Positions 37,562-46,511 of a stretch of 64,000 nt of DNA are shown in pieces (within the stretch, counting starts at the first letter, position 1; each line of letters opens with the position of its first letter). Both the position numbers and the translations under genes were made by a program. The DNA is taken from contig JABSSD010000027.1 of the NCBI GenBank assembly GCA_013214575.1, positions 148,688 through 212,687 on the forward strand, written 5' to 3'. The notes under the pieces are model-generated. The model made no database searches, had not been told where the DNA came from, and saw only the letters and a program-made list of their open reading frames with translations. The stretch comes from Paracoccaceae bacterium (GTDB taxonomy: Bacteria; Pseudomonadota; Alphaproteobacteria; Rhodobacterales; Rhodobacteraceae).

Positions 37562-38458
37562 TTATTCTATGTTTTGAACCTGCTCACGCATCTGGTCGAT
37601 AATGGCCTTCAGCTCAAGCCCTGTCGCCGTCAGTTCGCTGTTCTGAGCCTTGGCGCACAGTGTATTGGCCTCGCGGTTGAATTCCTGCATCAGAAAATCA
37701 AACTTGCGGCCAACGGCACCGCCCCTGGTCAGCAATTCACCGGCCGCCACCACATGTGCGCCCAACCTGTCAATTTCCTCGGTGACATCCGATTTGATCG
37801 CCAGAATCGCCAGTTCCTGTGCCAGCCGGGCCGGATCAACCCCTTCGGTATTGTCTAACACTTTCGCAAGATTAGCTTGCAAGGCGGCGGCGACCAGGGG
37901 CTTTCGAGCCTCGGCTTGGCTGGCGGCAAGGGCTGTCAATTGCGCGACCTGGGCCAATTGATTGGTTAATATTTCTGCCAGCACCGCACCTTCGGCGTCA
38001 CGCATTTGTACGAATTCCGCCACAAGTGTTACGAATTCCCTGGTCAATTCCTTAACCAGTGGCGCCGGATCGTCCTGGATGCTGGACTGCTCCAGAACGC
38101 CCCGTTGGGACAATATATCTGCCGCTCTGGTTGGGGCCAATTTGAGGCCGGCGGCCACTGCGGCGGTCTCTATCCCGCCAAGCGCCTGCAATATCGAGAC
38201 CAGCACCGCTGGGTTTAACTCAAGCGCCGCATCACCGTCATCGGCCCGTGACACCCGCAGTGCCAGGGAGATATTTCCGCGGGCCAAAGCCTTGCCCAGT
38301 TGGCTGCGCAACTGCGTTTCCAACCCGTCAAGCCAATCGGGAACCCGCAGGCGAAGATCCAATCCCTTGGCGTTGACCGAGCGAATTTCCCAGCTCCAAC
38401 TGTGCCGTCCCAGGCTTCCCTGGGAGGACGCAAAACCAGTCATTGATCGCAACGTCAT
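37562..38458 (-). CDS. yicC: YicC-family endoribonuclease
   Basis: 298 residues, opening with LRSMTGFASSQG and SWEIRSVNAKGLDLRLRVP, and closing with the DUF1732 part (RKFDFLMQEFNREANTLCAKAQN). The family acts as an RNase with a role in small-RNA turnover. The ATG at 38458 begins the conserved protein; a longer frame from 38500 is not supported. First gene of the yicC-gmk-gamma-CA-PLP group. Confidence 0.92.
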   Translation of the reverse strand: MTLRSMTGFASSQGSLGRHSWSWEIRSVNAKGLDLRLRVPDWLDGLETQLRSQLGKALARGNISLALRVSRADDGDAALELNPAVLVSILQALGGIETAAVAAGLKLAPTRAADILSQRGVLEQSSIQDDPAPLVKELTREFVTLVAEFVQMRDAEGAVLAEILTNQLAQVAQLTALAASQAEARKPLVAAALQANLAKVLDNTEGVDPARLAQELAILAIKSDVTEEIDRLGAHVVAAGELLTRGGAVGRKFDFLMQEFNREANTLCAKAQNSELTATGLELKAIIDQMREQVQNIE

Positions 38459-38728
38459 GCGGCGCGCTCCTTCACGTTTTGATGTCAACTTGCATTGCAC
38501 CTAAAGCCATGAACAAGGGCTACACAAGCTCGGATAGCGGGCTCTGGTGGTGAAAGTGGTTAATACGGCACCGGTCCGGATATTAACCATTGGTTTAAGA
38601 TTTAGTCCAAAGTTGAACTAGATTGTGACATGTTAACTCCAGAGTAACCATTCCGGTACTAATCTTTAAGAGCAGGTTTGCTCTGATGGAAACGGGAATG
38701 AAATCGGATGCGAACGGAGGGATGGGAT

Positions 38729-39547
38729 ATGTTTTTTGGTAGCCGCAAGGGGTCTGGGCAAAACTCGGGCCAGGACAAGGTGATTTCAATGGATCGTTTC
38801 CGCAGTGGTTGCTCCTTGTCTCCTATTCGTCAGGCCGAAGCCTACTGGACAGCGTTGCGCCAGGGCGATGACATCCCCAACCGGTCACAGGTCGACCCGC
38901 GCGGGCTGGAAAATATTCTGAGCCAGACCTTTGTACTGGAACGCATTGCCCCCGGCATTGCCCGCTTTCGTCTTGCCGGTCAAAAACTGAATGAAATGGC
39001 TGGAATGGAAGTGCGTGGCATGCCGCTCACCGCATTTTTTACTCCGGCGGCCCGCAAACAGGTCAGCGCCGCGCTGGAGCATATGTTTGATACGCCGGCG
39101 ATTGTTGAACTGACCCTCACCACCGTGGCCAGCCGCAACCATCCGGCGCAGGAGGCGCGTATACTCATGTTGCCCCTGCGCAGTGATTTTGGCGACGTCA
39201 GCCGGGCTTTGGGGGTGTTTGTCTCCGAGGGCAACCCAACAAAATCGTCCCAGCGTTTTGATGTCGTTGCAACCGAATTGCGGTCGGTCACAGCCATTTC
39301 TCCGACGCAGAAAAAGCCGATCCTTGGGTCGCCAGCAAAGGCGGGCAACCAGGTCAACGCCGGATTTTCGGAAACCCAAGCCAAATTTGGCGACGAACGG
39401 AGCGTGATGGATGAGGCAAGGGCTTTGGCGAAAAAAAGCCGCCAAATCATGGAAGAGACGCGCCAATCCTTGAAAAAGCCCTGCGATCAATCAAATTCTA
39501 AGCGAAATCAGGCGTCGCACCTGCGCTTAATCGTCAGCCGGGATTGA
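38729..39547 (+). CDS. PAS_5-type single-domain protein
   Basis: 273 residues. A PAS-like domain of the alphaproteobacterial PAS_5 type spans about 25-165, with IRQAEAYWTALRQGDDIPNRSQVDPRGLENILSQTFVLERI as its characteristic opening (described by position) and AGMEVRGMPLTAFF. The C-terminal 100 residues are basic and low in complexity, likely disordered. No output domain is present, so it may be a partner of a regulator. Near-consensus CtrA sites lie upstream. The ATG at 38729 has ggaggga in front. Confidence 0.8.
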   Translation: MFFGSRKGSGQNSGQDKVISMDRFRSGCSLSPIRQAEAYWTALRQGDDIPNRSQVDPRGLENILSQTFVLERIAPGIARFRLAGQKLNEMAGMEVRGMPLTAFFTPAARKQVSAALEHMFDTPAIVELTLTTVASRNHPAQEARILMLPLRSDFGDVSRALGVFVSEGNPTKSSQRFDVVATELRSVTAISPTQKKPILGSPAKAGNQVNAGFSETQAKFGDERSVMDEARALAKKSRQIMEETRQSLKKPCDQSNSKRNQASHLRLIVSRD

Positions 39548-39616
39548 TCCCGCTCCATTAATTTATTAAGATATAGTTATTGGATCAAGCCGCTGGTCAT
39601 AGCTCTTGGAACAATC

Positions 39617-39650
39617 GCGCCCCGAGGAGAAACCCGGGGCGTTTTCTTTT
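39617..39650 (+). terminator. Terminator after the PAS gene
   Basis: cgccccg / cggggcg stem with a 10-base loop, then ttttctttt. Confidence 0.75.
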
Positions 39651-39702
39651 GCCGCCATTTTTCCATCCCCCATTTTTCCGTTTCCCCCATAGAAACAGCC
39701 GG

Positions 39703-39734
39703 GCAAAAAGATGCCCGACGTTGCCGCCGGGCAT
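39703..39734 (-). terminator. Terminator of the DAHP synthase gene
   Basis: On the minus strand atgcccg / cgggcat with a 10-base loop is followed by ctttttg. Confidence 0.7.
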
Positions 39735-39760
39735 AATGGACAAGGCATTCAGCCAGGTAA

Positions 39761-41131
39761 TCAGCTGACCTGACGGGTCTTGCGTTGAATCCGAAGGCTA
39801 GACAACTCTTCTGCAACCAAAAAGGCCAGTTCCAGCGATTGGCTGGCATTCAGGCGAGGATCACAGGCGGTATGATACCGATCGCTGAGGTCCTCATCGG
39901 TGACGGCCCGGACACCACCGGTGCATTCAGTCACATCCTGGCCGGTCATTTCAAAATGCACCCCGCCTGGCACAGTGCCTTCTGAGGCATGCACAGCAAA
40001 GAACTCACGAACTTCCCGCAGCACCCGCTCAAATGGACGGGTTTTATATCCCGATGAGGATTTGATGGTGTTGCCGTGCATCGGATCGCAGACCCAAGTG
40101 ACATTGGCGCCTTCTTCGGCCACCGCTTTGATCAGCCGGGGCAGGTTTTCAGCGACGCCGCCAGCCCCAAACCGAGCGATCAGGGTGAGTTTACCCTCCT
40201 CGTTCTCAGGGTTCAGTTTGGACATCAGAATCTTAAGATCTTCGGCTGTTGTTGTGGGACCACATTTCAGCCCAATGGGGTTCAAGACGCCGCGGCAGAA
40301 TTCCACGTGCGCGCCATCGGGTTGCCGCGTCCGATCGCCAATCCAGATCATGTGACCCGACCCTGCCAACCACTGTCCTGAGAGCGAATCCCGCACGGTC
40401 AGCGCCTCTTCATACTCCAGCAGCAGACCTTCGTGACTGGTGTAGAACTCAACCGACTGCAGGGTATGCGCGGTGTCCTGAGTCACGCCGGCCGCTTTCA
40501 TGAAATCCAACGTATCGGTGATCCGACCGGCCATTTCGCGGTATTTCTCGACCTTCTCAACCTCGGTAAAGCCCAAGGTCCAGGCATGAACCTGGTTCAC
40601 ATCTGCATAGCCGCCGGTGGAAAAGGCGCGCAGCAGGTTCAGGGTCGCGGCAGCCTGAGTATAGGCCTGCAACATCTTGCTTGGATTGGGCGTTCTGCCC
40701 TCTTTGGTAAAGGCCAGCTCATTGATGATATCGCCGCGGTAGCTTGGCAATTCCACACCATTGATGGTTTCCGTTGCTGCACTGCGCGGTTTGGCGAACT
40801 GACCCGCCATGCGGCCCAGCTTGATCACCGGCACCTTGGCGCCATAGGTCAGCACCATTGCCATTTGCAGCATCACCTTAAAGGTGTCACGGATATTATT
40901 TCCGCTGAATTGCTCAAAACTCTCGGCACAATCGCCGCCCTGCAACAGGAAGGCCTCACCACGTCCGGCCGCCGCAAGATGCTGCTTCAGGCGCCTGGCT
41001 TCACCGGCAAAGACCAGAGGTGGATAATTGGAGAGCTGCGCCTCAACGCCGGCCAGGGCATCAGCGTCGGTATAGTCAGGCATCTGAACCCGCGGTTTGG
41101 CGCGCCAGTTCGTTTTTTGCCACTCACTCAT
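39761..41131 (-). CDS. Class II DAHP synthase
   Basis: 456 residues of the plant-like (type II) 3-deoxy-7-phosphoheptulonate synthase, first step of the shikimate pathway. Motifs are [15 protein letters not shown], the [14 protein letters not shown] phosphate-binding segment, [16 protein letters not shown] and [10 protein letters not shown]. Cys in GGDC and the His and Glu residues bind the metal. It stands alone with its own terminator. Together with aroQ in this window it shows aromatic amino acid synthesis genes are scattered. Confidence 0.95.
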   Translation of the reverse strand: MSEWQKTNWRAKPRVQMPDYTDADALAGVEAQLSNYPPLVFAGEARRLKQHLAAAGRGEAFLLQGGDCAESFEQFSGNNIRDTFKVMLQMAMVLTYGAKVPVIKLGRMAGQFAKPRSAATETINGVELPSYRGDIINELAFTKEGRTPNPSKMLQAYTQAAATLNLLRAFSTGGYADVNQVHAWTLGFTEVEKVEKYREMAGRITDTLDFMKAAGVTQDTAHTLQSVEFYTSHEGLLLEYEEALTVRDSLSGQWLAGSGHMIWIGDRTRQPDGAHVEFCRGVLNPIGLKCGPTTTAEDLKILMSKLNPENEEGKLTLIARFGAGGVAENLPRLIKAVAEEGANVTWVCDPMHGNTIKSSSGYKTRPFERVLREVREFFAVHASEGTVPGGVHFEMTGQDVTECTGGVRAVTDEDLSDRYHTACDPRLNASQSLELAFLVAEELSSLRIQRKTRQVS

Positions 41132-41312
41132 AGCTCTATCTCCACATCAGAAGTCTTACGTTAATTGAGGCCCCTCTATACTAAAGTGTAACCTTTGTGG
41201 CCAGTTGTGAAATGCGCCTACTTGACGTCTGTGCTAAGCTATGAACACCGTGCCAAATACCCCTTGGTTTATCACCCCGAGGAGTCCCCGAATATTTAAG
41301 GAAATGCGCGCC

Positions 41313-42317
41313 ATGCAAGAGCAACGCCTGCTTGTCGAAATAGACAGCGCTACGGATCGCCCGCGCCGGTTTGTCTTTGTTTTAATGGATAAATTTTCAT
41401 TGCTTTGCTTTTCTGCATCATTGGAATGCCTACGTATTGCCAACCGTATGAGCGGTAAAGAGCTGTACACTTGGGTCCTTTCAGGCGAAGGCGGTGAAAA
41501 CGTAACATGTTCAGCAGGAACCTCATTCCAGCTGGAACAGGATCTGAGTGAATTGCAACGCGACGACACGATTCTGCTCTGTGGCGGCATTGAAGTCCAG
41601 CACGCCACAACAAAAAAGCTGCTTGGCTGGCTGCGTCGAGAATCACGCAAGGGGCTGTTGGTTGGCGGCCTGTGTACCGCCGCCTATGTGCTGGCCAAGG
41701 CCGGATTGCTGGACGGCAAGAAGGCAACAATTCACTGGGAAAACGCCGACAGTTTTTCGGAACAGTTCGACGATGTTGAACTGACCAAATCGGTGTTTGT
41801 CATCGACGGCAAGCGGATGACCACGGCAGGCGGCACCTCTTCGATTGACCTGATGCTTAAGTTGATTGCCACCGATCACGGCGAAGAACTTGCCAATGCC
41901 GTCGCGGATCAGTTGATCTATTCCTCTATCCGCACCGATCAGGATAGCCAGAGATTGTCTGTGCCAACCCGTATTGGCGTCAGGCATCCCAAACTGTCGA
42001 CAGTTATCCAGTTGATGGAGGCCAATATCGAAGAACCGATCAGCCCGTCTATTCTGGCCAAGGATGTTGGGATGTCGACCCGGCAACTGGAGCGGTTATT
42101 CCGGCGCTACCTGAACCGATCGCCGAAGCGGTATTACATGGAATTACGGTTGCAAAAAGCCCGTAACCTGTTGATGCAAACCGATATGAGTGTGATCAAC
42201 GTGGCCCTGGCCTGCGGTTTTGCTTCTCCCTCACATTTCTCCAAATGTTACCGCGCCCATTATGACACCACCCCCTACCGGGAGCGCGGCAGCATGGCCG
42301 CCCGCCAGCCGATCTGA
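41313..42317 (+). CDS. GlxA-family AraC regulator with DJ-1/PfpI domain
   Basis: 334 residues. The DJ-1/PfpI-like domain (about 15-190) has FVFVLMDKFSLLCF and LLVGGLCTAAYVLAKAGLLDGKKATIHW with a nucleophile-elbow Cys, and the C-terminal AraC HTH (about 225-325) has LAKDVGMSTRQLERLFRRYL and VALACGFASPSHFSKCYRAHY. Such proteins regulate carnitine, choline or glycine-betaine genes (GbdR/CdhR type). It precedes the liv importer in the same direction, so it may control it. The start at 41313 is preferred (aagga 10 bases upstream); 41304 and 41241 are possible. Confidence 0.85.
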   Translation: MQEQRLLVEIDSATDRPRRFVFVLMDKFSLLCFSASLECLRIANRMSGKELYTWVLSGEGGENVTCSAGTSFQLEQDLSELQRDDTILLCGGIEVQHATTKKLLGWLRRESRKGLLVGGLCTAAYVLAKAGLLDGKKATIHWENADSFSEQFDDVELTKSVFVIDGKRMTTAGGTSSIDLMLKLIATDHGEELANAVADQLIYSSIRTDQDSQRLSVPTRIGVRHPKLSTVIQLMEANIEEPISPSILAKDVGMSTRQLERLFRRYLNRSPKRYYMELRLQKARNLLMQTDMSVINVALACGFASPSHFSKCYRAHYDTTPYRERGSMAARQPI

Positions 42318-42545
42318 TACCGCAGCCAATGGATCGCAGCCACGGGGCGGCGATTTGGGCGACTGCTGCCACGGCGTCAACCAATAGGCGGCGCTGTCGG
42401 TTGATGCGACAAACCAGATGCTGCCATTGCTACCGGACAGAAGATCAACTCATCTGCCCGGGCGTAAAAATCGCCATTTTGAACCCGAATCTGGCAAAAA
42501 GGGATAAGACTTTTCTTTTTAGCCCAGCTTGCCTAGGGTCGTTGA

Positions 42546-42561
42546 GGAACAGTTATGTTCC
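42546..42561. promoter_or_regulatory. Small inverted repeat before the liv importer
   Basis: ggaac and gttcc with a 6-base spacer lie 19 bases before the first liv gene; may be a leader hairpin or an operator half-site pair. Confidence 0.3.
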
Positions 42562-42579
42562 AAAAATGGGAGTTTTCGA

Positions 42580-43773
42580 ATGAAAAAGTTGCTGATGGCC
42601 ACCGCTGCCGTTGCACTGACCGCGGGCACAGCTTTTGCTGGTGGCCACGCCAATGAAGTGAAACTGGGTATTCTGTTTGGCTTTACCGGCCCAATTGAAT
42701 CGCTGGCGCCGTCGATGGGCGCGGGCGCTGAATTGGCGATGGCCGAAGTCACCAAGTCTGGCGCCTTGCTTGATTCGGCTACCGTCATCCCAATGCGGGC
42801 CGATACCGGCTGTATCGACAACGGCCTGTCCACTGCCAACGCCGAAAAAATGCTGGCCGATGGCGTTGACGGGATCATTGGCGGTGACTGCTCGGGCGTG
42901 ACCGGTGCAATCCTGCAGAACGTCGCCATTCCAAACGGCATGGTGATGATTTCGCCCTCCGCCACCTCGCCCGGTCTGTCGACCATGGAAGACAACGGTC
43001 TCTTCTTCCGCACCTCGCCGTCTGATGCGCGCGAAGGTCAGGTCATGGCTGAAATCATGACCGAGCGTGGTGTGAAGTCCATCGCTTTGACCTATACGAA
43101 CAACGACTTTGGCAAAGGTCTTTCCGATGCAATCAAGTCCTCCTTCGAAGCACTCGGCGGTGAAGTGACCATCACCACAGCGCATGAAGACGGCAAAGGC
43201 GACTATTCTGCCGAAGTTGGCGCATTGGCCTCTGCCGGTGGTGATATTCTGGTTGTTGCCGGGTATCTCGATCAGGGTGGGTTGGGCATCATTCAAGGGG
43301 CTCTGGACAGCGGTGCATTTGACACCTTTGGTCTGCCGGGTGGCATGATCGGCGATTCACTGCCGAAGAATGTCGGGCCGGACCTGAACGGATCCTACGG
43401 TCAGATCGCTGGATCTGACAGCGCTGGTGCTCAGATTTTTGCAGATATGGCCAAAGAGGCCGGTTTTGACGGCACTTCGGCATATGCGTCCGAATCCTAC
43501 GATGCTGCGGCGCTGTTCATGCTGGCCATGCAGGCCGCGAACTCCAAGGACCCTGCCGAGTACCGCTTGAAAATCATGGATGTCGCCAATGCTCCCGGTG
43601 AAAAGATCAATCCTGGAGAACTGGGTAAGGCCTTGGAAATCCTGAAGGCAGGCGGCGAAATCGATTATCAGGGCGCCACTGGCGTTGAGCTGATCGGGCC
43701 CGGCGAAAGCGCAGGTTCCTACCGCGAGATCGAAGTTCAGGATGGCAAAAACGTCACTGTGAAGTTCCGTTAA
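42580..43773 (+). CDS. Branched-chain-type ABC substrate-binding protein
   Basis: 397 residues with a signal peptide (1-21, ending GTAFAGG). Type I periplasmic-binding fold of the LivK/AmiC class: VKLGILFGFTGPIESLAPSM at the start, DTGCIDNGLSTANAEKML and MISPSATSPGLS. The ligand is not clear; aliphatic amino acids, amides or urea are all possible in this family. gggag precedes the ATG. A long perfect hairpin separates it from the rest of the operon, which fits higher expression of the binding protein. Confidence 0.92.
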   Translation: MKKLLMATAAVALTAGTAFAGGHANEVKLGILFGFTGPIESLAPSMGAGAELAMAEVTKSGALLDSATVIPMRADTGCIDNGLSTANAEKMLADGVDGIIGGDCSGVTGAILQNVAIPNGMVMISPSATSPGLSTMEDNGLFFRTSPSDAREGQVMAEIMTERGVKSIALTYTNNDFGKGLSDAIKSSFEALGGEVTITTAHEDGKGDYSAEVGALASAGGDILVVAGYLDQGGLGIIQGALDSGAFDTFGLPGGMIGDSLPKNVGPDLNGSYGQIAGSDSAGAQIFADMAKEAGFDGTSAYASESYDAAALFMLAMQAANSKDPAEYRLKIMDVANAPGEKINPGELGKALEILKAGGEIDYQGATGVELIGPGESAGSYREIEVQDGKNVTVKFR

Positions 43774-43795
43774 TATCTGTTTATTAGCCGATAAA

Positions 43796-43825
43796 GATCA
43801 GCCCGGGTTTTCGCCCGGGCTGATC
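43796..43825 (+). terminator. Perfect 12-base hairpin after the binding-protein gene
   Basis: gatcagcccggg and cccgggctgatc with a 6-base loop; no T tract follows. Likely stabilises the upstream message or lowers read-through into the rest of the operon. Confidence 0.7.
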
Positions 43826-43866
43826 CAAATTAAAAGCTGCATAAATGCAGCAGGGGATGAAATAAA

Positions 43867-44652
43867 ATGATCGTCGTCGAAGACGTGCATAAGCACTTCG
43901 GCGGGTTCCATGCTGTTGATGGTGCAACGCTGGAAATCGCCAAGGGCTCCATTACCGGGTTAATCGGCCCAAATGGTGCAGGAAAAACCACTCTTTTCAA
44001 TGTGATCGCTGGCGTTCTGCCGCCCACGTCGGGGCGGGTAACGATGGATGGTGAGGATATCACCGGCTTGCCGCCGCATAGTTTGTTCCACAAGGGGCTG
44101 CTGCGAACCTTTCAGATCGCCCATGAGTTTTCGTCGATGACCTGTCGTGAAAACCTGATGATGGTCCCCGGCGGACAATCCGGCGAGACCCTGTGGAACA
44201 CCTGGTTTGGTCGCAAACGCATCGCCGACGAGGAACGCGCCCTGCGCGCCAAGGCCGACGAGGTGATGGAATTCCTGACCATCGAACAGATTTCGGATCT
44301 CAAAGCGGGCGAAGTCTCGGGCGGGCAGAAAAAGCTGCTGGAACTGGGCCGCACCATGATGGTGGATGCCAAGATCGTATTCTTGGACGAGGTCGGCGCC
44401 GGCGTGAACCGCACCCTGCTCTATACCATCGCCGATGCCATCAAACGGCTGAACGAAGAACGCGGCTATACCTTTGTCGTCATTGAGCACGATATGGAAT
44501 TTATCAACCGCTTGTGTGATCCGGTGATCTGCATGGCCGAGGGCAAGGTGCTGGCGCAGGGCACATTGGACGAGATCAAGGCTAACGAGCAGGTGATCGA
44601 AGCCTATCTGGGCACGGGCTTGAAAAATAAAGATAAACTGGCCAAGGCGTAA
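43867..44652 (+). CDS. livG: ABC importer ATPase, LivG type
   Basis: 261 residues. Walker A GPNGAGKTT, signature VSGGQKKLLELGR, Walker B IVFLDEVGAGVN (Val instead of the common Pro after DE) and the switch in VVIEHDME. The C-terminal YLGTGLK end is typical of LivG. Second gene of the importer. Confidence 0.94.
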   Translation: MIVVEDVHKHFGGFHAVDGATLEIAKGSITGLIGPNGAGKTTLFNVIAGVLPPTSGRVTMDGEDITGLPPHSLFHKGLLRTFQIAHEFSSMTCRENLMMVPGGQSGETLWNTWFGRKRIADEERALRAKADEVMEFLTIEQISDLKAGEVSGGQKKLLELGRTMMVDAKIVFLDEVGAGVNRTLLYTIADAIKRLNEERGYTFVVIEHDMEFINRLCDPVICMAEGKVLAQGTLDEIKANEQVIEAYLGTGLKNKDKLAKA

Positions 44653-44703
44653 TCACGCTAGCCAGTACAAACGCCCTGCGCGAACGGGGTACGGGGGACA
44701 TCA

Positions 44704-45417
44704 ATGTCTGAACCATATTTGATTGGCGATTGCATGACAGGCGGGTACGGCAAGGGGCCGGATATCCTGCATGACTGCACCATCGCGGTGAATCGCGGCG
44801 AGATTGCCGTGATCGTCGGACCCAACGGCGCTGGCAAATCCACCGCCATGAAGGCGGTGTTTGGCATGTTGAATGTGCGGGGCGGCTCAGTGCGGCTGGA
44901 CGGCGAGGATATCACCGCGCTCAGCCCGCAGGACCGGGTGATCAAGGGCATGGGATTCGTGCCGCAGAACCAGAATATCTTTACCTCGCTGACGGTTGAG
45001 GAAAACCTGGAGATGGGCGCGTTTATTCGCACCGACGACATCCGAGAGACCATGGAGCAGATTTATCACCTGTTCCCGATCCTGAAAGACAAGCGCTATC
45101 AGGCGGCGGGAGAGCTGTCCGGCGGCCAGCGTCAACAGGTGGCGGTTGGCCGCGCCCTGATGACCCAGCCCAAGGTGCTGATGCTGGATGAGCCCACCGC
45201 CGGCGTCTCACCAATTGTGATGGACGAGCTGTTCGACCGCATTATTGAGGTGGCCCGTACCGGCATTCCGATCCTGATGGTGGAACAGAACGCCCGGCAA
45301 GCGCTTGAGATCGCTGACAAAGGCTATGTTCTGGTGCAGGGGCGCAATGCCTTTACCGGCACCGGAAAAGAGCTGCTGGCTGACCCCGAAGTCCGCAAAT
45401 CGTTCCTGGGGGGCTGA
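44704..45417 (+). CDS. livF: ABC importer ATPase, LivF type
   Basis: 237 residues. Walker A GPNGAGKST, VPQNQNIFTSLTVEENL, signature LSGGQRQQVAVGRAL, Walker B LMLDEPTAGVSP, and VEQNARQALEIAD at the switch, all LivF marks. GGGGGACATCA precedes the start. Confidence 0.95.
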   Translation: MSEPYLIGDCMTGGYGKGPDILHDCTIAVNRGEIAVIVGPNGAGKSTAMKAVFGMLNVRGGSVRLDGEDITALSPQDRVIKGMGFVPQNQNIFTSLTVEENLEMGAFIRTDDIRETMEQIYHLFPILKDKRYQAAGELSGGQRQQVAVGRALMTQPKVLMLDEPTAGVSPIVMDELFDRIIEVARTGIPILMVEQNARQALEIADKGYVLVQGRNAFTGTGKELLADPEVRKSFLGG

Positions 45418-45500
45418 GACATGAAAAACGCTCGCAATCGCAGACCGCTTTCGCACAGCCCTGCCACAGGATTGCTTTCTAGCTTTACGGGGACCAAATA

Positions 45501-46511
45501 ATGGATTTTCTCAACGCTATCGTGGCGCTAACCAACTATGTGATGATCCCTGCGGTCGCTTATGGCAGCCAGCTGGCGCTTGGCGCGCTGGGGGTCACCC
45601 TGATCTACGGCGTGCTGCGGTTCTCCAACTTTGCCCATGGCGACACCATGGCCTTTGGCACCATGGTGACCATTCTGGTGACCTGGTGGATGCAGTCGAT
45701 GGGAATCAACTTCGGGGTGCTGCCAACCGCCCTGCTCGCCCTGCCCTTTGGTATCCTGGGCAGCATGGGGTTGCTGCTGTTCACCGACCGGGTTGTCTAC
45801 AAGTTCTACCGCGAGCAAAAAGCCAAGCCGGTTATCTTTGTGATGGTGTCGCTGGGGGTGATGTTCATGATGAACGGCCTCGTGCGGTTCATCATTGGCC
45901 CCGGTGATCAGCGGTTTTCTGACGGGGAACGGTTTATCATCTCGGCCCGGGACTTCAAGGCGATGACCGGCCTGCGCGAAGGTCTGGCGTTTAAAACCAG
46001 CCAGGGCATCACCGTGATCACCGCAGTGGTGGTGGTGATCGCGCTGTTCTGGTTCCTGAACCGCACCCGCACCGGAAAATCCATGCGCGCCTACTCGGAT
46101 AACGAGGATCTGGCCCTGTTGTCCGGCATCAACCCGGAACGGGTGGTGATGTATACTTGGATGATCGTCGCCGGATTGGCGACCATCGCCGGGGTGCTAT
46201 ACGGCTTGGATAAATCCTTCAAACCCTTCACTTACTTCCAACTGCTGCTGCCGATTTTTGCCTCGGCCATTGTTGGTGGCTTAGGCAATCCCCTGGGCGC
46301 CATTGCCGGTGGCTTTATCATCGCCTTTTCCGAGGTCTCGATCACCTATGCCTGGAAAAAAGTGCTGGGATATTTGATGCCAGAAAACCTGCAACCTGAC
46401 AGTTTGGTGCAACTGCTGAGCACAGATTACAAGTATGCGGTCTCCTTTGGCATTCTGCTGATCGTTCTTCTGTTCAAGCCCACAGGTCTTTTCAAAGGAA
46501 AATCAGTATGA
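45501..46511 (+). CDS. livH: ABC importer permease, LivH type
   Basis: 336 residues with about eight membrane helices; typical GVTLIYGVLRFSNFAHGD near 34-51 and a C-terminal IVGGLGNPLGAIAGG loop that meets the ATPase. Its stop overlaps livM by ATGA. Confidence 0.94.
   Translation: MDFLNAIVALTNYVMIPAVAYGSQLALGALGVTLIYGVLRFSNFAHGDTMAFGTMVTILVTWWMQSMGINFGVLPTALLALPFGILGSMGLLLFTDRVVYKFYREQKAKPVIFVMVSLGVMFMMNGLVRFIIGPGDQRFSDGERFIISARDFKAMTGLREGLAFKTSQGITVITAVVVVIALFWFLNRTRTGKSMRAYSDNEDLALLSGINPERVVMYTWMIVAGLATIAGVLYGLDKSFKPFTYFQLLLPIFASAIVGGLGNPLGAIAGGFIIAFSEVSITYAWKKVLGYLMPENLQPDSLVQLLSTDYKYAVSFGILLIVLLFKPTGLFKGKSV

Noticed and set aside
39761..41131. Class II DAHP synthase as evidence of antibiotic synthesis
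   Set aside because: Type II enzymes are also the normal shikimate enzyme in many alphaproteobacteria; no biosynthetic cluster surrounds it.
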